From the NCBI GenBank assembly GCA_964400735.1, contig CAYNVQ010000002.1, forward strand, positions 485,844 to 549,843: a stretch of 64,000 nt of DNA, given 5' to 3'. This document shows, in pieces, positions 54,226 to 64,000 of this stretch. Source of the DNA: CAYNVQ01 sp964400735. Its GTDB lineage: Bacteria; Acidobacteriota; Aminicenantia; Aminicenantales; Aminicenantaceae. The stretch's first letter is position 1. Every line of letters begins with the position of its first letter. The position numbers and the translations under genes were made by a program. The notes beneath the pieces were generated by a model. That model saw nothing but the letters and a program-made list of their open reading frames with translations, searched no databases and was not told where the DNA came from.

Positions 54226-54426
54226 AGGTCAATCCTTTCACTCATTTTTGAGGAAAATATCATCGGCTTTTCTTATTTTTATCATATACAATTTCCAAAA
54301 TACATGACACTTATTTTTTATTGAGAGGTCAAACAATTTTGTGTGTAGGGAAAATTATTAGCGTATATTTTTATTTATGCTAAAAAAAATTAACCCACCC
54401 GTTTTTTGCTTTTTTGCATTACTGCC
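54226..54426. other. AT-rich divergent intergenic region
   Basis: No coding frame is recognisable between the reductase and the peptidase promoter. The sequence is strongly AT-rich and should carry control elements for both divergent genes. Confidence 0.4.
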
Positions 54427-54455
54427 TTGAGCTTTTTCTTAAAAATTCTTATAAA
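54427..54455 (+). promoter_or_regulatory. Candidate promoter for DPP-IV-like peptidase
   Basis: TTGAGC and TATAAA are 17 bases apart in an AT-rich stretch, about 70 bases before the start codon at 54527. Confidence 0.5.
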
Positions 54456-54526
54456 TTAGATTTAGGCCATTGCTGTCGCGGGACAGACGGGAGGAATCGA
54501 TTTTTGAACGAGGAGGGATAAATCAC

Positions 54527-56854
<2,328 letters not shown>

Positions 56855-56906
56855 TTTCACCTTTAAGCAAATTTACTGTTGCCGGTCCTCTTTAGCCTGC
56901 TGGTAA

Positions 56907-56933
56907 GAGCCCGATTTGGGCAACCCAGGGCTC
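56907..56933. terminator. Stem-loop between convergent genes
   Basis: GAGCCC pairs with GGGCTC, with an inner TGGG-CAA-CCCA stem and a small bulge. It lies 52 bases past the peptidase stop codon. A short T-run (AGTTTTCAC) follows on the plus strand, so it may be an intrinsic terminator. Confidence 0.4.
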
Positions 56934-57074
56934 GATAGCGAGTTTTCACTCCCAACCCATTCTGTAGACTACCAATTACAAATGCCCGCTTTCTTTTTCT
57001 TTGAGGCAATATAAGCGGCGGTTTTTCATCAGAGGAATTATTTATTTCCATATGGAGCTTAAGAATCAGGAGGA

Positions 57075-57407
57075 TTATTTCTTTTCAAATTCAGCTATAA
57101 GATCGTCTGCAAGATTTTGATTCGATTTAGTTGCCTGTAAGGCTACCTTGCGATATATTTCTTTTTCTCTGCGTTCTTTTTCCTTATCAGCAGAACCTAT
57201 TTGAAAACCGAGAAAAGCACCGACGATGGTGCCAAGAACGCTTGTAAATATGCCGACTACAGCCACTATATCTTCCACCTCTTCCCATCCCCTACATACT
57301 AGAAAAACAACAAGTAACGCTGCTATAAGGATCCCGATTACTGACATCAAAAAGGCGAGTGTAATACGTAACCGTTCGGCTCGACATGTCTTATTTTCGT
57401 TCCCCAT
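57075..57407 (-). CDS. Small membrane protein with charged helical tail
   Basis: 110 residues from the ATG after GGGAGG; a TTG eight codons earlier is possible. Two hydrophobic helices (about 17-36, ITLAFLMSVIGILIAALLVVFLV, and 44-69, VEDIVAVVGIFTSVLGTIVGAFLGFQIG) are followed by a highly charged cytoplasmic helix (SADKEKERREKEIYRKV). Not recognised as a named family. Transcribed alone. Confidence 0.65.
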   Translation of the reverse strand: MGNENKTCRAERLRITLAFLMSVIGILIAALLVVFLVCRGWEEVEDIVAVVGIFTSVLGTIVGAFLGFQIGSADKEKERREKEIYRKVALQATKSNQNLADDLIAEFEKK

Positions 57408-57519
57408 TATGCTTTGCCTCCCATTATCCAATAAATTAAATTTTAAAGACGTCTGACAATTTTTATATTGTACTTTATATTTTCAGATTAGGCGATTTGT
57501 TTGTGAATAGGACATAAAC

Positions 57520-57837
57520 TCAACTGCCGCACTCAAAGTATGCCCCACAGCAAGCGCTCTCTTCGGCCAGGAGCAATTTTGCGCCTGTATCATCCCAAAT
57601 TTCCCATCTGGCCGAGCAGTCGATTACACTCTCCCCTTACCGTGATTGACATTCCTTCGAAGGCGCCAGTCTGACTGTTTCTACCGCTAGCGCGGTGTGG
57701 CCGTCCACTTTGTACTGCGGCGGAGGATCTAGGCCGACATAGACTCCAACCGGGCCTTCTGGCGGGTTAGATGCGAGGCCCCATAACGGGCCACGACCAG
57801 AGCGGACTGCAGCCATCTTCGCCACTGGAATACACAT
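57520..57837 (-). pseudogene. Cys-rich short gene interrupted by one in-frame stop
   Basis: One minus-strand frame reads VGVYVGLDPPPQYKVDGHTA, LAVETVRLAPSKECQSR, a TAA at 57637-57639, then GESVIDCSARWEIWDDTGAK and LLLAEESACCGAYFECGS, stop. The second part looks coding and continues smoothly in the same frame, so a single nonsense change is the simplest reading. The family is not recognised. A good start site is not evident. From 57838 to 58078 I see nothing further. Confidence 0.4.
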
Positions 57838-58078
57838 TTCTCGTTCATGCCATCGCTTTCACTCCTATAGAATTTTTTTGTGCTTGGGGCAAATCGCTCA
57901 AAATTTCCCTAATTTTCCACCCACTTATCTGATGAAACGAGGTTATCATATCCAAGCCGACAGGATCAACGAACAAAAAAAGTCAGGAAAGCTTGGAGCG
58001 GCAACCTTTTCTGTTTCTCCACGTCTAAATTATTAAGGCCTAAATGAATCATTACACATGCTAAAAAGGAGGCCCTCC

Positions 58079-60451
58079 ATGTTCAAGAGCTACCTGAAAA
58101 CCGCTTTCCGGAACCTTGCCCGTCACAGAGGATATTCAATGATAAACATTGTAGGCTTTGCCATCGGCATCGCCTGCTGCATCCTCATCTTCCTCTGGGT
58201 CCAGGATGAACTGAGCTTCGACAGATTCCATGAAAACCTGGAGAGTCTCCACCGCGTGGTGCAGGAGGTCAGTTTCTCTGACGGAGCCATTTTGCGAACC
58301 GCCAGGACTCCTTATCCCCTTGGCCCAGCCTTGGTGGCAGACCAACCGGAAATCATAAAATTCACACGATTCACCCCATTTTGGAGAATCCTTTTAGAGT
58401 ATGGAGACAAGGGCTTTTATGAAAGCGATTTTGCCTTTGCCGATCCTTCCCTGCTGGAAATGTTTTCATTTCATCTCCTGAAGGGTGACCCACACACTGC
58501 CCTGTCGGAGACGAATTCCGTATTGATATCTGAAGATATGGCGAAAAAATATTTTGGATCGGAAGATCCAATGGGCAAAACAATGACAATGGACAACAGA
58601 ACCGATTTTCAGGTGTCCGGTGTATTCGAAAATATCCCCCATAATTCCCATTTACACTTCGATTTCCTGGGACAATTCGAGACTTTTATCAAAATCTCGG
58701 GATGGTCAACGCGCTGGGATGACCATAACTATTATACCTATGTACAGCTCGAAAAAAACGCACATCATCAAGATGTCACGCCGAAGATTTCCGGGTACAT
58801 GAAAAAGACTAATCCGGATACAGGCACCAAATTTATCCTCCAACCGGTGAAAGATATCCATCTTCATTCCAATTTCGCCATCGACCTTGGTGGCAAAAGC
58901 GAGAACAGGGCCAAGTACGTCTATATGTTTTCCCTTATCGCCCTGTTTGTCCTGCTGATTGCCTGTATGAACTTCATGAATTTGACGACCGCGCGCGCCA
59001 GCCGCCGTTCTTTGGAAATCGGAATGAGAAAAGTCGTGGGAGCCAATCGCACGAATCTTATCCGGCAGTTTTTGGGCGAATCTATCCTCGTTTCCTTCCT
59101 TTCCCTCCTCATCGCTGTGGGGCTGGTGCTGCTGGTGCTCCCCGCGTTCAACAGCATCTCGGGGAAAGAGCTGAGTTTGGCCGCCTTCGATATCGGTCTG
59201 CTGGCAGCCTGTTTGATCGGGATAGCTCTTGTCACAGGAATTTTATCGGGCGCTTATCCTGCTTTTCTTCTTTCCGGGATCAAGCCGATCAGAGTTCTCA
59301 AGGGGTCTTTGAGAGTAGGATCGAAAAATTCCACCCTCAGGAAAATTCTCGTCACATGCCAATTTTCTCTATCGATCGGTCTTGTTATCGGTACTTTTTT
59401 GGTTTACCGGCAGCTCGACTTCATGCAAAAAAAGAATCTGGGCTACAACCAGGAGCACGTCGTTTATTTTGCAGAAAGAGGGGAGTTCTGGAAAAGCTAC
59501 GATAGTTTTAAAACAGAATTGCAGCAAAATTCCAATATTGTGGGCGTCACAGCGGCTTCCGCAATCCCCACCCATACCGTCACGATGACTTCTGGACTCA
59601 GTTGGGAAGGGAAAGATCCTGAATTCAATGTATTGTTTACCCAGTTCAATGTGGATTATGACTATTTCGAAACACTCCAGATGGAAATGGCCCAGGGCAG
59701 AGCTTTTTCAAATGATTTCCCCACGGATGCGACGGATTCCTATATCCTCAATGAGACAGGTGCCCGGTTGACAGGAATGGAAAATCCTGTGGGAAAAAAG
59801 TTCACATTATGGGGTAAAACCGGACCGATCATCGGGATAGTCAAAGACTATCACTTCAAATCCCTGCATGCCAAGATCGAGCCGTTGGTTCTGCGGATGT
59901 TTCATAAGCAGTGGAACAGGCACGTCATCATCCGCATCAAATCAGACGGCATCTCCGGAACCCTGAAAGTCATAGAAGATGCCTACAAAAAGTATCATCC
60001 CGGCTATCCTTTCGAGTTTCAGTTCCTGGATGAGGCGCTGAACGATTTGTACGCGAGCGAGAAGCAGACAGGACGGGTTTTCCGGTACTTTATGTTCCTG
60101 GCGATCTTCATCTCCTGTTTGGGGCTTTTTGGACTGGCTTCATTCATGGCGGACCAACGCACAAAAGAGATCGGAATCAGAAAAGTGCTCGGAGCTTCAA
60201 TATCGGGAATCTTTTTGATGTTGTTGAAGGATTTTGTGAAATGGGTGCTTCTTGCCAGCGCGATAGCCTGGCCTCTGGCGTATTACGTGATGGACCGCTG
60301 GCTCGAAAACTTCGCCTACCGAACGGATATCGCGCTCTGGATCTTTCTGGTTTCCGGCATGTTAGGGCTTATAGTTGCTGTCGCCACTGTGAGCTACCAA
60401 TCGATAAGGGCCTCGATCGCCAATCCGGTCGATTCTCTTCGGTATGAGTGA
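58079..60451 (+). CDS. MacB/FtsX-type permease
   Basis: 790 residues from the ATG after AAGGAGG. It has the same two-unit plan as the permeases at 31265 and 41583: MFKSYLKTAFRNLARHRGYSMINIVGFAIGIACCILIFLWV, a periplasmic MacB_PCD domain, ASRRSLEIGMRKVVGANRTNLI, a second periplasmic domain and QRTKEIGIRKVLGASISGIF. No PadR gene or ATPase gene is adjacent. The three permeases share layout but clearly differ in sequence, so they are old paralogues rather than recent copies. Confidence 0.92.
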   Translation: MFKSYLKTAFRNLARHRGYSMINIVGFAIGIACCILIFLWVQDELSFDRFHENLESLHRVVQEVSFSDGAILRTARTPYPLGPALVADQPEIIKFTRFTPFWRILLEYGDKGFYESDFAFADPSLLEMFSFHLLKGDPHTALSETNSVLISEDMAKKYFGSEDPMGKTMTMDNRTDFQVSGVFENIPHNSHLHFDFLGQFETFIKISGWSTRWDDHNYYTYVQLEKNAHHQDVTPKISGYMKKTNPDTGTKFILQPVKDIHLHSNFAIDLGGKSENRAKYVYMFSLIALFVLLIACMNFMNLTTARASRRSLEIGMRKVVGANRTNLIRQFLGESILVSFLSLLIAVGLVLLVLPAFNSISGKELSLAAFDIGLLAACLIGIALVTGILSGAYPAFLLSGIKPIRVLKGSLRVGSKNSTLRKILVTCQFSLSIGLVIGTFLVYRQLDFMQKKNLGYNQEHVVYFAERGEFWKSYDSFKTELQQNSNIVGVTAASAIPTHTVTMTSGLSWEGKDPEFNVLFTQFNVDYDYFETLQMEMAQGRAFSNDFPTDATDSYILNETGARLTGMENPVGKKFTLWGKTGPIIGIVKDYHFKSLHAKIEPLVLRMFHKQWNRHVIIRIKSDGISGTLKVIEDAYKKYHPGYPFEFQFLDEALNDLYASEKQTGRVFRYFMFLAIFISCLGLFGLASFMADQRTKEIGIRKVLGASISGIFLMLLKDFVKWVLLASAIAWPLAYYVMDRWLENFAYRTDIALWIFLVSGMLGLIVAVATVSYQSIRASIANPVDSLRYE

Positions 60452-60539
60452 CCGACTTCAAAAGAGACCCATTGCTTTCCCTTCTGACGAGTGCAGAAAA
60501 AGAATGTCGATTTTGACTTTATGCCATGAGCGGTGCTTT

Positions 60540-62321
60540 CTATTGAAGAGGTAACAAACTTCTAATTTTCCTGCTGACGGGAAGGCTTGCCTCACTGAAG
60601 TTCGATAATATGATCATTGTGTATCCTTTATCGCCAAACATGCGAAAATTCGCGCTCACACCTGGAGCCGCACCCCCATGACCGACAACTCGCCCGAATG
60701 CCCTGCTATTTTCAATCCAGAATCCATATCCATAATCCATAGCGCTTAACCTCGGTTTTATCGACATAAGCAGCTCCTTTGACTTGCTGCCGATCAACTG
60801 ATCCGACCTGAGTGCTTCGGCGAACTTCAGTAAATCATCAACCGTAGAAAATCCGCCACCGGATGGAGAGCCATCGATTTTTCCGGCAAAAGCCGTTTTT
60901 CTCCAAAACTCCTTCCCCTCTTCCTGGACTTTCTCGTAGCCCATTGCCACATCCGGCACAGTCCTGTTGCGGTCGAAGAAAATTGTGCTATCCATACCGG
61001 CAGGATCATAAATGTGTTCTATTATATAATCCCAATAGTTCTTGCCGGTGGCTTTCTCGATGATCGCGCCGAGAAGAATGAACCCGGTGTTACAATATTC
61101 CCATCGTGTTCCCGGCTCAAAGGTAAAGGATATCTCTTTGACAATAGGCTTGTAATCTTCCAATGTTCGATATATTTCTGCTGAGGAAACTAAAAATTCA
61201 TCAGTCAAATACTCGGAGATTCCCGAAGTATGAGAAAGTAGATGAGAAATTTTCACTTTTTCACCCACCTCGGATAGAATCCACTCCGCTCCCAGATATT
61301 TTCCGATCGAGTCGTCATAAGACAGCTTTCCCTGCTCAACGAGTTGAGCGATGGCAACGGCAGTAAACATTTTGTTCATGGAACCGATGCAAAATCTGGT
61401 ATTCACCTGGATGGGAATATTCCGCTCTCTATCCGCCATCCCATAGGCCTTTTTAAAGATCGGTTTTCCTTCGCGGGCGACAAGCACGACTCCCGAAAAT
61501 AAATCCTTTTCTGTGTTTGTTTCGAGATAAGCATGCAGTTCCCGGTCAAACTCGGAAACAGTCAGTCGATCCGGTTTGGCTGTCTTTTGGGGCATCTTAA
61601 AGATCGAATCATCTATGTCTACATTCGTTTCGATTCGCCCGATAATCGTTTGCTCTCCCGTGATGTCATGATAAAAAGGAAACATGACTCCATCGATTGC
61701 TCTAAAATCTTTAAAAATGACTTCCATGCCGAAGTCTTTTTCATTTTTGCTTTTATAGGATTCTTTGACCACAAGAAAATTCTCGGCATCCAGATATACA
61801 TAACGAATGATGTTGTTTTGCGCGGCAATTTTGAGCTTATGGGCCTTTTGACCGTCCACATCTTCGATACCGATATATTCTATTTTTTGTCCTTTCTGCT
61901 CATAGTCCACAAACAAATCTCCGAAATCCGCATATCTTGTAAAAATGAGGGCTTCTTCTGCGGTGGGTGTTTGAGGCTCAGATAGCTGGGCCCGGTTAAA
62001 CCACCAGGCTGTTTTGCCGTCATATCCGCAAATCATAGGGCTGGCCGGAAAAAGGACCTCTGCGTAGATAAAATTTGGACGTTTTATGGTTAGGATTAGC
62101 GGAATTTCCCTGCCCCGCTGTACATATTTTGCGGTTATTTTCAGTGATTTTATGGCTTTTAATTTCTCATACCCGCCTCTGGCATTGATATTCTTCTCGA
62201 TCAGCTCATTCAGTTCAGCGGTATTTTTCTCCCCGTTTTCATCTTTATGCCGACAGGAGATCTCTATCGACGAAATGAATAAGAGTAATACGGATATAAT
62301 AGGTAGCATTCTTTTTTTCAT
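60540..62321 (-). CDS. LolA-like domain fused to serine beta-lactamase-like hydrolase
   Basis: 593 residues from the ATG after AAGGA. A signal sequence ends at a likely lipidated Cys (EISCRHK, about residue 23). Residues 30-240 resemble the LolA/outer-membrane lipoprotein-sorting-like domain (NINARGGYEKLKAIKSLKITAKY, YGYDGKTAWWFN-type strands, IEDVDGQKAHKLKI). The C-terminal part is a class-C beta-lactamase-like serine hydrolase with SMNK (SXXK, near 312), YCN (YXN) and HGG near the end. Such enzymes include esterases and D-aminopeptidases. The fusion suggests a lipid-facing binding domain tied to a periplasmic hydrolase. Confidence 0.87.
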   Translation of the reverse strand: MKKRMLPIISVLLLFISSIEISCRHKDENGEKNTAELNELIEKNINARGGYEKLKAIKSLKITAKYVQRGREIPLILTIKRPNFIYAEVLFPASPMICGYDGKTAWWFNRAQLSEPQTPTAEEALIFTRYADFGDLFVDYEQKGQKIEYIGIEDVDGQKAHKLKIAAQNNIIRYVYLDAENFLVVKESYKSKNEKDFGMEVIFKDFRAIDGVMFPFYHDITGEQTIIGRIETNVDIDDSIFKMPQKTAKPDRLTVSEFDRELHAYLETNTEKDLFSGVVLVAREGKPIFKKAYGMADRERNIPIQVNTRFCIGSMNKMFTAVAIAQLVEQGKLSYDDSIGKYLGAEWILSEVGEKVKISHLLSHTSGISEYLTDEFLVSSAEIYRTLEDYKPIVKEISFTFEPGTRWEYCNTGFILLGAIIEKATGKNYWDYIIEHIYDPAGMDSTIFFDRNRTVPDVAMGYEKVQEEGKEFWRKTAFAGKIDGSPSGGGFSTVDDLLKFAEALRSDQLIGSKSKELLMSIKPRLSAMDYGYGFWIENSRAFGRVVGHGGAAPGVSANFRMFGDKGYTMIILSNFSEASLPVSRKIRSLLPLQ

Positions 62322-62456
62322 TTTTCCTTCTTTCACTATCTTTAACACAGTCACTTAAAAATATAGTGATTTATTGTAATTCGCACAGTCCTGCTTGTCT
62401 ATTATCCTGTATTCAGTATGCGGCTTAAAAAACAGCAGTTATAGATAGACAAAATC

Positions 62457-62472
62457 CTATTTCTAGAAATAG
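62457..62472. promoter_or_regulatory. Perfect 16-bp palindrome
   Basis: CTATTTCTAGAAATAG is fully palindromic and lies about 135 bases upstream of the beta-lactamase-fusion start codon. It could be an operator for that gene; no regulator is adjacent. Confidence 0.4.
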
Positions 62473-62562
62473 AGGGCTTATTCTAAATATATGGCGCTGA
62501 ATAAATCATGTCGCATAATGCAATATTTCACGCGTATGTTATTATCTTTCCCTGTGATAAAA

Positions 62563-62640
62563 TGGGGGAGACAGAGTAAGGTTTTTAATTTCGTTCCCCA
62601 GAAGGACCAATATCGTTTACCACTCTGTCTTCCTTAACCT
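62563..62640. repeat. REPIN-like inverted pair, family 3
   Basis: GACAGAGT at 62570-62577 faces ACTCTGTC at 62622-62629, each next to a GG(A)A or TTCC extension. The layout is like the family 1 and 2 pairs but the core is different. It lies in the gap between the FG-GAP and beta-lactamase-fusion genes. Confidence 0.5.
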
Positions 62641-62665
62641 AAGAGCTGTCTGGATGAGCTGTTGG

Positions 62666-63832
62666 TTATTTCAATGTGTTGAACCAAACCTCGTTACGGC
62701 CGTTGTAAAAATTCGCTACAAAGATATCCAAATCACCATCACCGTCTAAATCGCCCAAGGAACAGCCCCGGGTTTCTCCTTCTGTTTTAAACCGCAGTCC
62801 GCTGTCCGCAAATCGAGCAGTACCATCATTGATCCAGATTTGATTTGGCAAACCCATATTAGAGATGTAGGCATCGATAGATCCGTCTCCATTCAGATCA
62901 CCCAGTGATACCCAGGCAAAAACCGTCAGACACAACTGCTGCCTGCTATTTGTAAAGCGGCCTGTGCCGTCATTTAACCACACCGACGCTGGATAGCTTC
63001 TTTCTCTATCGCCATTAGTCACAAATGCGTCGATATCACCATCTCCATCCAGATCCCCCAACGTGACATCCATACCTCTGACCGCCGCAATGGCCTGTCT
63101 GTCTTCACCTCTCCAGTGCTCTACGAAATTTCCTTTCCCATCATTAAGAAGCGTGCTGTAGCCGGTCCCCTCCACTTTGACAAAAGCATCATGATCGCCA
63201 TCGCCATCGAGGTCTCCGAGGATAGAGTTTTTAGGAAGTGTAATCCCGCTTTCACTAAACCAACCCTTCCCATCATTTAGATAGATTTTTGCCGGACTGC
63301 GGAAGAAGCTTTTCACAAAATCCAGATCACCGTCTGAATCGATATCTGAAACATCGATGACATATCCCCCCAGGTCTTCCGCATCATCACCAAAATCCTG
63401 GCCTGTTTCTGAAAAAACGGCCTTCCCATCATTTAAGTAAACCTTTGTGGGCACATAGGTGCGCACATTATTTTCTCCATAGCCAGCACAAACAAAAACA
63501 ATATCCGGATCCCCGTCATTATCCCAGTCACCAATTCCCATGCCATGTGTCTGCCGCGCAAGCTCCTGACCTGAATCTATGAAGTACCCTTTCCCATCGT
63601 TTATCAGAACCTGCGAATAGATTTTGGCTCTATTCGGAAGAACAGCATCCAGGTCTCCGTCACTATCCAGGTCGACAAGTCCGGCCTGGAATGTTCTATT
63701 CGGCTCAAAAACCTGTTCGCTTTTCACGAATGAAACCGGGGGGAGCACCTTTTCAATTTTTTCTTTTGATTGGCATGACAAAGCAAACAGCAAACTGAGT
63801 AACAACAGAGAAGGGAATACGATTTTTTTCAT
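62666..63832 (-). CDS. FG-GAP/VCBS-repeat lipoprotein
   Basis: 388 residues. A lipobox (LFALSC) puts the lipidated Cys at residue 20. The body is about seven FG-GAP/VCBS repeats with calcium-binding loops of the type DLDSDGDLDAV, DIDSDGDLDFV, DLDGDGDHDAF, spaced near 50 residues, giving a seven-bladed propeller like an integrin head. No enzyme domain is attached, so binding of a protein or sugar outside the cell is likely. An AAGGG sits directly before the ATG. It follows a TPR gene after only three bases. Confidence 0.9.
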   Translation of the reverse strand: MKKIVFPSLLLLSLLFALSCQSKEKIEKVLPPVSFVKSEQVFEPNRTFQAGLVDLDSDGDLDAVLPNRAKIYSQVLINDGKGYFIDSGQELARQTHGMGIGDWDNDGDPDIVFVCAGYGENNVRTYVPTKVYLNDGKAVFSETGQDFGDDAEDLGGYVIDVSDIDSDGDLDFVKSFFRSPAKIYLNDGKGWFSESGITLPKNSILGDLDGDGDHDAFVKVEGTGYSTLLNDGKGNFVEHWRGEDRQAIAAVRGMDVTLGDLDGDGDIDAFVTNGDRERSYPASVWLNDGTGRFTNSRQQLCLTVFAWVSLGDLNGDGSIDAYISNMGLPNQIWINDGTARFADSGLRFKTEGETRGCSLGDLDGDGDLDIFVANFYNGRNEVWFNTLK

Positions 63833-63835
63833 CCC

Positions 63836-64000
63836 TTATTCCTTCACATCCACCGGAAGGCCGATCTTGCGCAGCAGTTCCTGATAACGAGGTTCGTCAC
63901 CCAGAAGATCGAAATAAACGGGCATCCCGACGTACTGCAGCCCTGGATCATGGATCTCCAAACCCTTCTCGAGCCACTCAATGGCCTTGTCTTTCTCCCC
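63836..64000 (-). CDS. TPR-repeat protein, C-terminal end only
   Basis: The frame is open to the window edge and shows 54 residues: DKAIEWLEKGLEIHDPGLQYV, then GMPVYFDLLGDEPRYQELLRKIGLPVDVKE. This is the usual ending of TPR tails on acidobacterial kinases and adenylate cyclases (WLEKA...D..LPYL...P.FD.L..DPRF..LLR.MGL). The rest lies beyond the window. Its stop codon is three bases before the FG-GAP start, so the two form an operon. Confidence 0.75.
   Translation of the reverse strand, partial: GEKDKAIEWLEKGLEIHDPGLQYVGMPVYFDLLGDEPRYQELLRKIGLPVDVKE

Noticed and set aside
56863..57051. 62-codon minus-strand frame and a possible tRNA-like fold
   Set aside because: The protein is not recognisable. 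The pairing is a simple hairpin without T-arm or acceptor-stem features of a tRNA.

Overview
No rRNA, tRNA, CRISPR array or intact transposase is visible, so the host has to be inferred from gene content. The combination of eukaryote-like Ser/Thr kinases with TPR tails, large MacB/FtsX-type permeases (one with a PadR regulator), S9 and tricorn-type peptidases, PD40/NHL propellers, Gfo/Idh/MocA proteins with Tat signals, and many small SnoaL/DUF4440 lipoproteins is typical of Acidobacteriota and Candidatus Aminicenantes. I favour an Aminicenantes-like or acidobacterial chromosome. This is inference from family content; no marker gene confirms it. Strong AGGAGG ribosome-binding sites decide most starts.

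Layout. 1-9.8 kb: end of a TPR kinase, a decayed sodium:solute symporter, a pirin, then a coupled pair (secreted beta-propeller plus zinc-ribbon/kinase/TolB-like/TPR receptor) followed by an S9-type hydrolase. 9.8-15.3 kb: a repeat-rich stretch with a HicB remnant, a membrane-anchored MutS-like ATPase, a membrane protein bracketed by two copies of one palindromic repeat, an esterase remnant and two small secreted proteins. 15.3-20.5 kb: tricorn-like protease, Nudix hydrolase, PP2C phosphatase, small membrane protein. 20.7-26.4 kb: a complete RND efflux operon (adaptor, pump, TolC-like channel). 26.4-29.3 kb: two coupled Gfo/Idh/MocA oxidoreductases between 40-bp direct repeats, then a PIN-toxin remnant. 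29.4-34.3 kb: second membrane kinase and a PadR-permease operon with a clear operator. 34.5-47.6 kb: ankyrin/PD40 protein, small lipoproteins, two alpha/beta hydrolases, an AT-rich rsgA between 28-bp direct repeats, a second permease, flavin reductase, CPBP protease and MATE pump. 47.7-54.2 kb: a minus-strand group of NTF2-fold proteins, a phytoene-desaturase-like flavoprotein and a Tat-exported aldo/keto reductase, with a duplicated and decayed junction. 54.4-64 kb: DPP-IV-like peptidase, third permease, a LolA-like/beta-lactamase fusion and an FG-GAP lipoprotein.

The themes are envelope function and signalling (kinases, a PP2C phosphatase, secreted propellers, exported peptidases, efflux) on a background of heavy gene turnover. 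Turnover shows as at least four toxin-antitoxin fragments, several truncated duplicates, REPIN-like palindrome doublets, and three places where one or two genes lie between imperfect or near-identical repeats. The best candidates for something undescribed are these repeat-bracketed genes together with the related palindrome families, and the propeller-kinase pair.
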